Source: Myxacorys almedinensis A
Lineage (GTDB): Bacteria > Cyanobacteriota > Cyanobacteriia > Leptolyngbyales > Leptolyngbyaceae
Direction: 5' to 3'
Length of the DNA stretch: 64,000 nt
Assembly (NCBI RefSeq): GCF_010091945.1
Contig: NZ_WVIE01000023.1
Location: 1-64,000, forward strand
The translations under genes and the position numbers were made by a program. The notes under the pieces are model-generated. The model was not told where the DNA came from. It did no database searches and saw only the letters and a list, made by a program, of their open reading frames with translations. This document shows, in pieces, positions 56,616 to 64,000 of the stretch; position 1 is the stretch's first letter; each line of letters opens with the position of its first letter.

Positions 56616-57269
56616 ATGCCGTTGACCATTCTTGTTGCTGAAGACGACTTAGGCACTCGTCTTTCGATCGGCGATTACCTCGAATCTTGCGGTTACTCAG
56701 TTGTGTGTGCTGAGAACGGTCGAGAAGCGCTTGCCTTGGTTGAAACCTATCAACCTCATCTGATCATCACAGATGTGACGATGCCGCAGATGGACGGCTA
56801 TGAGTTTGTGAGGCGAGTCCGCAAGCGCCCGGCAATGCGGCTGTTGCCGGTTGTGTTTTTAACCGGGCGCACTGATCCTCAAGAACGGGTCATGGGCTAC
56901 CAGCTTGGCTGTGATATCTACTTGGCAAAGCCGTTTGAGTTGACCGAGTTGGGCGCGATCGCGCGGAATTTGCTCGATCGGGTGCAGATGATTGAGTCGG
57001 AATGGCGATCGCGGCTGCAAGCGGCAGAACCTGTGGTGCGATCGGAGACTTCTAACAAATATGCGCCTTCCCTGATCACCCTGACCTCGCGGGAGAAAGA
57101 GGTGCTAATTTTGCTCAGTGATGGACTCTCGAATGGTCAAATCGGGGGTGAACTTCATCTCAGTTCTCGCACCATCGAAAAGTATGTGAGCAGTTTGCTG
57201 AGAAAAACAGATACCAACAACCGAGCGGAGTTAGTTCGCTATGCGATCGAGCATCAGCTTGTAGATTAA
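56616..57269 (+). CDS. Response regulator with LuxR-type DNA-binding domain
   Basis: 217 residues. The receiver has the acidic pair in LVAEDDLGTR, phosphoacceptor D53 (LIITDVTMPQMDGYEFV) and the lysine in IYLAKPFEL. The C-terminal LuxR domain is typical (LTSREKEVLILLSDGLSNGQIGGELHLSSRTIEKYVSSLLRKT). No kinase gene is adjacent, so it is an orphan here. The frame opens at a GTG at 56553, but the ATG at 56616 starts the receiver at the usual point. Confidence 0.9.
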   Translation: MPLTILVAEDDLGTRLSIGDYLESCGYSVVCAENGREALALVETYQPHLIITDVTMPQMDGYEFVRRVRKRPAMRLLPVVFLTGRTDPQERVMGYQLGCDIYLAKPFELTELGAIARNLLDRVQMIESEWRSRLQAAEPVVRSETSNKYAPSLITLTSREKEVLILLSDGLSNGQIGGELHLSSRTIEKYVSSLLRKTDTNNRAELVRYAIEHQLVD

Positions 57270-57277
57270 CTTGGGGA

Positions 57278-57294
57278 TGCATTCAGCAACGCCC
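57278..57294. repeat. Solo end of the MITE-like element
   Basis: TGCATTCAGCAACGCCC is identical to the right end at 6988-7004. No matching left end was found nearby. It starts eight bases after the response-regulator stop. Confidence 0.6.
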
Positions 57295-57358
57295 AATCGG
57301 CAGGTTGCATCCCACCCAAAATGGTATCTTCCCATCGCATGGCTCAGCGATCGCATCT

Positions 57359-58228
57359 TCACTCACCCTCCAGCAGCCCATACTGTCTACACAGCCCTTG
57401 CAATTCCTGCTTCACGCGATCGCGCACCCCCTCTGGAAAAACCACCTCACAATCTTGCCCATACCGCAACACCTCTCGAATAAACCAAAACGTATTGCTG
57501 ACTCGCCTCACCACCCGCCTCACCTGCGGCAGATCCGTCAACCATTCATTCACCTCATCGTGGGAGGTCTTACTTCGGTAAGCAAACGCTAACCCTCGAA
57601 ACAAGTGCATCTCAACCCGAATTGTTGCCAAGCTAGAATGCCACTGTCCTGAAACAGGCGCGATCGCGGCATCTGCGATCCGGTCAAACCTTAAACACCG
57701 GTTGTGCCTCAACTCTGGCAGATCTCGGCTGTCTTCCGTTTCCTCGCACCAACAATCGAGATAGTGCCGCTCTTCATGAACGGCAACTTCGGCGCATCGG
57801 ATCGTAAATTGCCACACCCGTTCTGCTGCATCCTGATAGGACAACTGAAACGGTTGCTGCCGTTGGATATAGCGCTCTACTTCGAGCCGCCACGGCGGTG
57901 AAGGATGCTGGATAAATTGCTCTAATTCTATTCGCATCGGGATAGAAATCTCACTGCGGCTTACCAGAATTTGCGCGATCGCTAAGGCATCCTGAATCTG
58001 CCCTGCATCTAGCAACGCAGTCCGGGCATGGTTTAACGAACGAATTCGCTCTGCCGTCCAGTCGTGGTTTGGGGCAATGATTAGCTGGCGACGTGCGATC
58101 GCTTCGACCAATTTAGAAATATTGGCGCGATCGCCCCACGTCATGCCCAATTCGAGCGCTAGGCTCTCTAGCTGTGCCTTGTCGCGATCGGAAATCGATA
58201 ACGTAATTGATTCACCTTTACGACCCAT
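57359..58228 (-). CDS. WYL-domain transcriptional regulator of the CRISPR-Cas locus
   Basis: 289 residues. The N-terminus (SITLSISDRDKAQLESLALELG) looks like a ribbon-helix-helix DNA-binding segment, and the remainder is a WYL-type ligand-binding region (FQLSYQDAAERVWQFTIRCAEVAVHEERHYLDCWCEE, RLFRGLAFAYRS-like, then a WCX-like C-terminus). WYL proteins next to subtype I-D loci are known; the Synechocystis protein Sll7009 negatively affects crRNA accumulation from its I-D array. It is divergent from cas3' with 82 bp between, which holds two ACGTACACTT boxes. Confidence 0.85.
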   Translation of the reverse strand: MGRKGESITLSISDRDKAQLESLALELGMTWGDRANISKLVEAIARRQLIIAPNHDWTAERIRSLNHARTALLDAGQIQDALAIAQILVSRSEISIPMRIELEQFIQHPSPPWRLEVERYIQRQQPFQLSYQDAAERVWQFTIRCAEVAVHEERHYLDCWCEETEDSRDLPELRHNRCLRFDRIADAAIAPVSGQWHSSLATIRVEMHLFRGLAFAYRSKTSHDEVNEWLTDLPQVRRVVRRVSNTFWFIREVLRYGQDCEVVFPEGVRDRVKQELQGLCRQYGLLEGE

Positions 58229-58236
58229 ATTTATGT

Positions 58237-58308
58237 ACGTACACTTTGAACTTGCATATTTTTATTATGCCGATATGATAGACCTATAGCAACTCGTCAC
58301 GTACACTT
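58237..58308. promoter_or_regulatory. Paired ACGTACACTT boxes between the WYL gene and cas3'
   Basis: ACGTACACTT occurs at 58237-58246, nine bases from the WYL start, and at 58299-58308, two bases from the cas3' start. The first overlaps the 10-bp palindrome TGTACGTACA (58234-58243). The spacing is 62 bp. A likely binding pair for the divergent WYL regulator, letting it control both directions. Confidence 0.6.
58252..58279 (+). promoter_or_regulatory. Candidate cas3' promoter
   Basis: TTGCAT (58252-58257), a 16-bp spacer and TATGAT (58274-58279) form a reasonable sigma-70-type promoter. The resulting leader of about 25 bases contains the second ACGTACACTT box. Confidence 0.45.
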
Positions 58309-58310
58309 CG

Positions 58311-60488
58311 ATGAGCAATTATTCTATTACGCTCCAGCCAGTTTATTCTTGCCCTGCGCCAGAAGCGTCGGAGAAATTGAGGCTTCCGGATCAATGGGTG
58401 CTTTCCTGGCATCAGGCAGAAACTTTAAGAGCATTGCAAGATCCAACGATCGATGTGGTCTTTAATACCGCAATGACAGGCGATGGAAAAAGCCTAGCCG
58501 CTTATCTGAGCGTTCTTCAAGGAGACTGTTGTGCGATCGGGTTATATCCCACTAACGAGCTTGCAAGAGATCAGGAAACTCAAATTAAGAACTACATTGA
58601 ACAGTTCAAACCAGAAAATGATCCACGAGTTGTGAGATTGAGCGGAGCAACATTAGAAAACTATGCAGAAAATGAAGACCTGCGAAAAAGTGCCGCGATC
58701 GCGACTCGAACTGAGCAAACAGAAGTTTTACTAACCAATCCGGATCTCTTTCACTACTTGCATCGAGGGGCTTATCTCATGCCGGATGATAGTCCTGACA
58801 AGCTGTGGGGACGAATCGATAAAGTCTTTAAGCTATTCATTTTTGATGAGTTTCATGTGTTCGCTGCGCCTCAGATTTCGAGCGTGATTAATACAATGCT
58901 ATTAATTCGATCGACGAGTCGGCGCAGAAAGTTCTTGTTTCTTTCTGCAACACCAGATGAACAGTTAATTCAGCGATTGAGAAAAGCAGGATTTCGCTGC
59001 AAAGTCATTGACCCGATCGCAGAAAATAAGTATCAATTCCCTGTCTCAGCCGAGCAACAAGAACAGCTTAAATCAGAAAATTGGCGACAAGTTGCACGAT
59101 CGATTAGGCTCAACTTTGTACCGTTGGAGTCTGCTGCAAAAGCCTCAGAAACATGGTTAAGAGATAATGCAGCATTGATTTTAGAGCAGTTCCAGCAACA
59201 TCCTGGAAGTAAAGGGGCAATAATTCTCAATTCGATCGCAGCAGTCAAGCGATTGAAACCTTTCTTTCAAGAGCAACTCTTACCCTATGGTTTAACAGTC
59301 AATGAGAATACGGGACTATCTGGAACAACAGAGCGAGAACAGTCTTTGTCTGCTGATCTGATTTTGGGAACCAGTACGATCGATGTCGGAGTTGACTTTA
59401 AGATCAACTTTCTCATTTTTGAATCGTCTGATGCAGGTAATTTTATCCAGCGCTTTGGACGATTAGGGCGACACGATGGCTATCAACTGAACAATCGAAC
59501 GATTCAGTTTAAGAACTTTACGGCTTATGCACTTGTTCCGAAGTTTTTCACAGAGCGACTGTTTGAAAGAGACTCACCTCCATTGATTCAAGGTGAACAA
59601 TACGATCGTCCTTTTTTCAATGCGACGGTTTTAGATGAGTATCGGACTATCAATGATTTTCGGGGTTACTACAAACGATGGGGAGCTTTTCAGTCGCTTC
59701 ATCTGGGTCGCAAATTAGCACACAAAACGATTCAAGACCAATACGCGAGTAGTTTAGAAGAATTTCAGACCGCTTGTGAGACTGTTTTCGATCGCTCTTT
59801 TAGAGAACTAGCTGGGTTTGTAAAAGGCTGGGGGGAGGCTTGGCAAAAACTTTCGGGCAAAAAAGAGAAAAGTCCAATTTATGAGGATGCTTGTAGTTTC
59901 AGAGGCTCTAGTCCGTTACAGTGCGGCATCTATGATTTGACTGAAGAGAATGAAAGCGATCGCTTTAAAACTTACGATCTCCCCGGAGTTCTCAGCAATC
60001 TAGAAATCGAGATCACGACCGAAGCGGCGTTCATACGATCGCTCAATGACACCGTTCAGCGCACTCAGCACCCGATTCCGAAAGGTCGATTTTCTCACTG
60101 TTTAGCCTTTATGAAACTTCATCGCTATCGAGAAGAGCGATCGAATTGGAAATTTACCTATTCAGGAGACCTCAGCGCAAAAGCCTGGCAAATTCAAGTT
60201 CTCACAGGAATCGAAGTCTGGCAACCGGATAACCCTTGGGCAAGCGAGATCAATAAACGACTGAGAATAGAGGGCTTGGTTGCTTACGTGGTAAAGCGTC
60301 CTGTGGCTGATGTGCGATTTAAGCTAAAGCTGCCGATGCACTTTCAGATTTATCCGATTAGTGATTCGCGCAGTTTTCATGATGTAGTTGCGCCTCATGC
60401 GATCGCGTTTGGACAAAGCGCCCTTCTCCTCGACACCCTCGCCTACCAACTCAAAAGCAAAGGAGGCGAAGACCCATGGATATTTTGA
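58311..60488 (+). CDS. cas3': Type I-D CRISPR-associated helicase Cas3'
   Basis: 725-residue superfamily 2 helicase of subtype I-D interference, which unwinds target DNA; in this subtype the HD nuclease sits on Cas10d, and indeed no HD domain is seen here. Walker A is TGDGKS (56-61), motif II is DEFH (179-182), motif III is SAT (212-214), and motif VI is in FIQRFGRLGRHDGY (378-391). The ATG at 58311 follows the upstream box by two bases and has no good ribosome site, which may itself be regulatory. The stop is one base before the first CRISPR-like repeat. Confidence 0.92.
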   Translation: MSNYSITLQPVYSCPAPEASEKLRLPDQWVLSWHQAETLRALQDPTIDVVFNTAMTGDGKSLAAYLSVLQGDCCAIGLYPTNELARDQETQIKNYIEQFKPENDPRVVRLSGATLENYAENEDLRKSAAIATRTEQTEVLLTNPDLFHYLHRGAYLMPDDSPDKLWGRIDKVFKLFIFDEFHVFAAPQISSVINTMLLIRSTSRRRKFLFLSATPDEQLIQRLRKAGFRCKVIDPIAENKYQFPVSAEQQEQLKSENWRQVARSIRLNFVPLESAAKASETWLRDNAALILEQFQQHPGSKGAIILNSIAAVKRLKPFFQEQLLPYGLTVNENTGLSGTTEREQSLSADLILGTSTIDVGVDFKINFLIFESSDAGNFIQRFGRLGRHDGYQLNNRTIQFKNFTAYALVPKFFTERLFERDSPPLIQGEQYDRPFFNATVLDEYRTINDFRGYYKRWGAFQSLHLGRKLAHKTIQDQYASSLEEFQTACETVFDRSFRELAGFVKGWGEAWQKLSGKKEKSPIYEDACSFRGSSPLQCGIYDLTEENESDRFKTYDLPGVLSNLEIEITTEAAFIRSLNDTVQRTQHPIPKGRFSHCLAFMKLHRYREERSNWKFTYSGDLSAKAWQIQVLTGIEVWQPDNPWASEINKRLRIEGLVAYVVKRPVADVRFKLKLPMHFQIYPISDSRSFHDVVAPHAIAFGQSALLLDTLAYQLKSKGGEDPWIF

Positions 60489-60489
60489 T

Positions 60490-60603
60490 GTTTCAGTCCC
60501 GTTGCCGGGATTTAGAAGAATCTGACGGAGATGAAACAGCTTACGCCATTAAGTGCAGACGTATTTATTTCAATCCCGTTGCCGGGATTCAATTCCCTGT
60601 GTT
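60490..60603 (-). CRISPR. One-spacer CRISPR mini-array, or crRNA-like regulatory RNA gene
   Basis: Two 37-bp repeat-like units (60490-60526 and 60567-60603) flank a 40-bp spacer-like segment. Their cores, TTTCAGTCCCGTTGCCGGGA and TTTCAATCCCGTTGCCGGGA, differ at one position and fold as TCCCG-TTGC-CGGGA. Read on the minus strand the unit ends CGGGACTGAAAC, like I-D repeats I remember from Synechocystis CRISPR1, so the RNA would run opposite to cas3'. In that direction the first repeat has a diverged 5' half and the handle ATTGAAAT instead of ACTGAAAC. A weak -10 box TACAAT lies at 60632-60637 on the minus strand. There is no spacer series, so a standard array is unlikely; a CreA-like element is the alternative. 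Confidence 0.65.
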
Positions 60604-60786
60604 TAACGCAAGGCTCCGCAGACATCCTGAAATTGTATCAAGTCTCGACTTATTTAGCCGTTAAATAGGTCTGAACTTGAAAAATCTCTTGCCATCGGCT
60701 GTCGATCAGGCTAGATTTTGATCGGCTAAAAGAAATGGTTCGTTTGAACTGTAAATTTAGTCACATCTTTTACCACGGAGGATTTT

Positions 60787-60990
60787 ATGGATTCCAAGAA
60801 GACCAAGCTAGAATTGTTGCGCGAACTTCTCTCGGATGCAACATGGCACTGGGGCGATGAACTGGCTGTAAAAGTCGGACATCGTTTTGGGGCAACGATT
60901 AAACTAGCTAGAGACAAAGGCTACTTGATTGAAACGAATCGAGTGGGGCTGAAAAATCGCTACCGGATGTTGAAAACTTCAGTTCGTTAA
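60787..60990 (+). CDS. Small winged-helix-like DNA-binding protein
   Basis: 67 residues: KTKLELLRELLSDATWHWGDELAVKVGHRFGATIKLARDKGYLIET is a helix-helix-turn-helix with a following wing (NRVGLKNRYRML). It has an excellent CGGAGG ribosome site. I recall similar small proteins from cyanobacterial genomes, without a function. Its place between cas3' and the toxin-antitoxin genes suggests a local regulator, possibly of the latter. Confidence 0.7.
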   Translation: MDSKKTKLELLRELLSDATWHWGDELAVKVGHRFGATIKLARDKGYLIETNRVGLKNRYRMLKTSVR

Positions 60991-61011
60991 AAACTTTAGG
61001 CTCTCTATAAT

Positions 61012-61100
61012 TCTAAGAAAGTCTGCCTACGATTAGAGGGAAGTTCTCGAATAGCTTTCGGCATTAAGTACAGGCATAAGTAATCTCAACCCCCTTCTAG
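61012..61100. repeat. Diverged copy of the mini-array's spacer region
   Basis: At 61053-61078, 26 bases match the spacer-like segment at 60538-60563 at 21 positions, including CATTAAGT. Weak similarity continues on both sides: TCTCAACCCC where the array has TTTCAATCCC, and TTCTAAGAAAG near the position of TTTAGAAGAA. It lies 130-155 bp before the start of the DUF433-MNT gene, in its presumed promoter region. No gene is present in 60991-61207. Confidence 0.5.
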
Positions 61101-61207
61101 ATACTTCGGTAACAAGGTTGGTTAAGTAACGATAAATCCTAAACCTAAAATGCAAATCGCCCTAAACGCTTCCCTCTTTCTTTAACTTATCTAAAAAGTT
61201 GCGGGAC

Positions 61208-61882
61208 ATGAATGAACAAACCCTTCTAAAGCGAATTACGATCGATCGCAAAATTCTCAATGGCAAACCTGCGATTCGGGAACGCCTTACTGTTGAACGC
61301 GCCTTAGAACTACTGGCAACCGGAGAAACGTTTGAAACAATAGTAGAAAGTTATCCTTGGTTGGAACGGGAAGACCTTCAAGCTTGTCTAGTTTATGCCC
61401 GTCAGCTAGTGCTTCAGGAACAAGCTAAACCCTCATATCAGCAGCCACAAACTTTAGAAGATCTCATTGAACTGGTTCCGCAAATCCTTGAGCAAGTTCC
61501 CTACCTCAAACTATTAGTGCTCTTTGGCTCCAGAGCTAGAGGGGATCATGATGCAAACAGCGATTGGGACTTTGCTTTTCTGTGTGATGAAGAACGCCGT
61601 AAAGAGTACGAAAAGGGAGGCTTCGACTTTCTTCGTATCTGGGGAGTTTTGCAACAGGTTTACAAGCTAGGCGATGACCAGATTGATGCGATTGATATGA
61701 AAGAGTGTTCAGATGTGCTAGCGCATAATATTGCAAAAGACGGGCAGATCCTTTATGAACTCGAACCCGGAGAATTTGAGCGATTTCAGCAGCAGAAACT
61801 AATGAGTAAAGAACAACTTAAAATTTTTCGGCAGCAACAGCGAGAGATGATTCAATCTACCTTAGAGAAATTGAAACGATGA
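61208..61882 (+). CDS. DUF433-MNT nucleotidyltransferase antitoxin fusion
   Basis: 224 residues from the ATG at 61208. Residues about 5-70 are a DUF433 (VapB45-like) domain: RITIDRKILNGKPAIRERLTVERALELLATGE with EREDLQACLVYA. Residues about 95-190 are a minimal nucleotidyltransferase: LLVLFGSRARGDHDANSDWDFAFL, with GSRARG at 107-112 and catalytic aspartates D119 and D121. MntA-type enzymes neutralise their HEPN toxin by adding AMP to a tyrosine. The stop overlaps the next start as ATGA. DUF433 is itself usually an antitoxin or DNA-binding domain, so the fusion may combine transcription control with toxin modification. Confidence 0.85.
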   Translation: MNEQTLLKRITIDRKILNGKPAIRERLTVERALELLATGETFETIVESYPWLEREDLQACLVYARQLVLQEQAKPSYQQPQTLEDLIELVPQILEQVPYLKLLVLFGSRARGDHDANSDWDFAFLCDEERRKEYEKGGFDFLRIWGVLQQVYKLGDDQIDAIDMKECSDVLAHNIAKDGQILYELEPGEFERFQQQKLMSKEQLKIFRQQQREMIQSTLEKLKR

Positions 61883-62349
61883 AGGAATTCACCTCGATCA
61901 CGGTTGGCGAAAAAATAGGAGGAATTGGAAGGCGATTACAACGCCTCGATCGCTTTCAATCTCTGACGTTGGACGAATATCTGCAAGATGAAGATATACA
62001 AAGCATTATTGAACGCCTACTTGAACAAATTATTCAATCTGCTCTTGATATCAATCGGGCTTTCCTCAAGCGCGTTGCTGGAATTGCTTCAGAAGGTGGC
62101 AAAGCTCCAAAAAATGCTGAGACATTTACCTTAGCTGGGCAGTATGGATTGATTTCTCCAGCATTAGGTAAACGTATGGAGAAATCAGGAGGATTTCGCA
62201 ATGTACTAGCTCACTTGTATGACGAAATCATTGCTGAAAAGGTATACGAAGCTCTGCAATATGCTTTGACTGATTACCCACAGTATGTTGCAGAAGTTGA
62301 AGCCTATTTGAATTTACTGGAACAAACAGATGACGAAGAATCAGACTGA
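61879..62349 (+). CDS. HEPN-domain toxin (HepT-like RNase)
   Basis: 156 residues, all-helical. The RNase motif is R107-x4-H112-x-Y114 (FRNVLAHLYDEI); Y114 is the residue that MntA-type partners modify with AMP. It has an N-terminal extension of about 25 residues beyond short HepT proteins and an acidic C-terminus (LLEQTDDEESD). It is coupled to the antitoxin gene by ATGA and overlaps cas10d by 20 bases, so toxin and Cas effector are made from one transcript. Confidence 0.87.
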   Translation: MKEFTSITVGEKIGGIGRRLQRLDRFQSLTLDEYLQDEDIQSIIERLLEQIIQSALDINRAFLKRVAGIASEGGKAPKNAETFTLAGQYGLISPALGKRMEKSGGFRNVLAHLYDEIIAEKVYEALQYALTDYPQYVAEVEAYLNLLEQTDDEESD

Positions 62350-64000
62350 TCATCAAATAGAGCAATTATCGCTTGATGTGGAAGAGATGACAGAAGGTAT
62401 AGATCAACTAGATGATTGGAAAGATGATTCTGAGCTAGAAGGTGAAAGCAGTTCTCGCACGATCGAACCCGTTCAACGCGAGTTACTCACTCTCAAACTC
62501 CTTCGAGAAGCAATTCAGGCGCAAAATCCGAATGATGCTGTGATGCAAGACTTTGCTGAGTATGTTTTACCGAATCTATTGAGAATTGCGATCGGTGTTA
62601 CTGCAAAAGGCGGAAAATTTACAGAGCGTCGAGATGCAGAAGCTGCGGCGAGAGGAGAAAAAAATACAAGTAGGCGTAGTGCAGCAGACCAGTCGCTGAA
62701 TACGCATTTGTTGAACGGGCTGTTTCCAGCGAATCTAATCGAACAGAGACTAGAAAAGCTTGATACTACGATTCGTAGAGTAGTGAAAGAAAAAGAACGG
62801 AGACTTGCGATCGCAGGCTTCATTCTTCACGATTTTGAGAAATTTCCTGATGTTCCCGATGACTGTCGCAAATTAGCGATCGCAGAACATCGGCAAATTA
62901 TTGATCAGAAAGTTCAACAGCTAGGACTCGATCGATTTATTGATCCAAACAATGCTGAAACGTATCGAGATTACATTGATGACTTACTTTGTATTGCCTA
63001 CAATGCACAGCGACGATGGGACACAAATTGGAACTTTTCTGAGTATGGACTAGACCCGATTCTCAACGGTCAGAAGCTTTCAAGCCTTGCGAATCTAGCT
63101 TGTCTCGCAGATTCTCTGGCTTCGATCGTCAAACATCCGCATGATGCTAAAACTTCTAGGCTCAAAGAGCTAATTCATACGCTTAGTGATGGAAAGCTGA
63201 AATTTACCTATCACAGCATTTCAGAAAATCGCGGTGCTCTAACAAACGTTGTTAATAATGCGCTAGTAGATGCACATACGAACCTCAATACAGATGAGTG
63301 TATCTATGAGCCGTTGCTATACCTGCCAACTGGAGTAATCTATCTCGCGATTAAAGATGCACCAGAGATCGATCCCAGCGATCTCCCTGATCGAGTCGTC
63401 AATAAAATCAAAGACCTATGTACTGAGCAATTACGGCTCAGACAAACTGGATTTGGGCGAGACGGCAAAGGAATGAAATATGCCGATTACTATGGATTGT
63501 TTTGCAGCGATCGCACTTTGATGCAAATCGCACTGGATGCAACTCTGCGAATTTTGTCGCCGAGTAAACCGTCAGTCGCGAAGAGTCGGAATGACAAGCT
63601 AATCGATTTTCAGCAGAAAGGTGCGTTGTCTTCTGATTATGATTTTGGCTTTGAAGATGACATTCGCATTGACCAGATTGCTGAATTTGGCGATGTGGTG
63701 AGCCGCAAAATTTGGGGCGATCGCGTTGAAAAAATCACCACTGCCCGCAGACACGATAAAAAACTTCCTGAACTTCCTGACCTAAATTTGACGCAAATCG
63801 TTGCTGAGTCGCTAGGACTGGCTGAATATTTACCGCAAATTCGAGAGATTCAGAAAATTAATGAGACGCTCAAGGAGAGAAAGCTCAAAGGCAGCACAGG
63901 TGGAATTCCTTACGAATGGTACTATCTAGCCGCAAAGTATCTAGAGCAGCATCCCGGCATTGAGAATGTCCGTGAACTGTGCGATCGCATTATCACTTGC
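62330..64000 (+). CDS. cas10d: Type I-D CRISPR-associated protein Cas10d (Csc3), N-terminal part
   Basis: The frame opens at the ATG at 62330 and is open for 557 codons to the window end, so the C-terminus is missing. The first 45 residues are acidic and disordered (SLDVEEMTEGIDQLDDWKDDSE). The HD nuclease motif is in AIAGFILHDFEKFPD (H167, D168). Later segments include LANLACLADSLASIVKHP, CIYEPLLYLPTGVIYLAIKD and RQTGFGRDGKGMKYADYYGLF. Cas10d is the large subunit and carries the nuclease of subtype I-D. The 20-base overlap with the toxin gene indicates a common operon; csc2, csc1, cas6 and the adaptation genes would be expected downstream. Confidence 0.9.
   Translation, partial: MTKNQTDHQIEQLSLDVEEMTEGIDQLDDWKDDSELEGESSSRTIEPVQRELLTLKLLREAIQAQNPNDAVMQDFAEYVLPNLLRIAIGVTAKGGKFTERRDAEAAARGEKNTSRRSAADQSLNTHLLNGLFPANLIEQRLEKLDTTIRRVVKEKERRLAIAGFILHDFEKFPDVPDDCRKLAIAEHRQIIDQKVQQLGLDRFIDPNNAETYRDYIDDLLCIAYNAQRRWDTNWNFSEYGLDPILNGQKLSSLANLACLADSLASIVKHPHDAKTSRLKELIHTLSDGKLKFTYHSISENRGALTNVVNNALVDAHTNLNTDECIYEPLLYLPTGVIYLAIKDAPEIDPSDLPDRVVNKIKDLCTEQLRLRQTGFGRDGKGMKYADYYGLFCSDRTLMQIALDATLRILSPSKPSVAKSRNDKLIDFQQKGALSSDYDFGFEDDIRIDQIAEFGDVVSRKIWGDRVEKITTARRHDKKLPELPDLNLTQIVAESLGLAEYLPQIREIQKINETLKERKLKGSTGGIPYEWYYLAAKYLEQHPGIENVRELCDRIITC

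Noticed and set aside
60490-60603. Interpretation as the start of a normal multi-spacer CRISPR array
   Set aside because: No third repeat is present on either side within several hundred bases, and one repeat is degenerate in the half that is transcribed first.
60476-60664. 62-codon ORF across the end of cas3' and the mini-array
   Set aside because: It is made of the repeat units read as protein (CFQSRCRD-like, FNPVAGIQF), an expected artefact of CRISPR repeats.

Overview
The window is chromosomal DNA from a cyanobacterium. The palindrome GCGATCGC and its core GCGATCG recur throughout, and the gene families are cyanobacterial: an SLH-OprB porin, cyanoexosortase A with its partner, a kdp operon with a kinase-less KdpD, and a subtype I-D CRISPR-Cas locus. 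The style fits a filamentous or Leptolyngbya-like lineage, but the exact taxon cannot be read from this sequence.

Layout. 1-9,250: argF, an M1 aminopeptidase, an SLH porin, then about 1.4 kb without a convincing gene that carries five exactly spaced GACT-N7-AGTC palindromes and a MITE-like element, then an MFS transporter. 9,250-32,626: a one-strand cluster for a contractile injection system (CIS, phage-tail-like): DUF4255 cap protein, sheath, inner tube, a chaperone-like pair, two gpU-like paralogues, a giant OmpA/beta-helix/IPT protein, gpD-like hub, gpV-like spike, PAAR-like tip, gp25, gpJ and gpI-like baseplate proteins and two large accessory proteins. A GT2 glycosyltransferase sits inside it. 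No capsid, integrase or lysis gene is seen, so this is not a prophage; no AAA+ ATPase or long tape measure is seen either. 32,750-44,113: cyanoexosortase A pair, a two-component pair, kdpA-B-F/G-C-truncated kdpD, anmK and a small conserved gene. 44,412-52,708: Ser/Thr kinase, fumC, subtilase with P domain, a small secreted protein and a GHL10-type glycoside hydrolase. 53,012-55,829: a four-gene envelope operon of unknown function behind a strong palindromic operator. 56,098-57,269: a cupin and a response regulator.

57,359-64,000: the left end of a type I-D CRISPR-Cas locus. A WYL regulator diverges from cas3'. Immediately after cas3' lies a two-repeat, one-spacer mini-array, oriented opposite to cas3', followed by a small winged-helix-like gene, a DUF433-MNT nucleotidyltransferase fusion, a HEPN toxin, and cas10d (cut by the window end). 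A toxin-antitoxin module between cas3' and cas10d, beside a crRNA-like element whose pseudo-spacer is partly duplicated upstream of the toxin-antitoxin genes, resembles the published CreTA design, in which a crRNA-like RNA makes the cell depend on its Cas effector. This is the leading candidate for an undescribed system here.

A second notable feature is a 35-bp dispersed element found four times inside open reading frames (argF, twice in a CIS gene, and a CIS baseplate gene), always keeping the frame and in both orientations. Functions below come from motifs and domain order recognised by eye; no database search was run.
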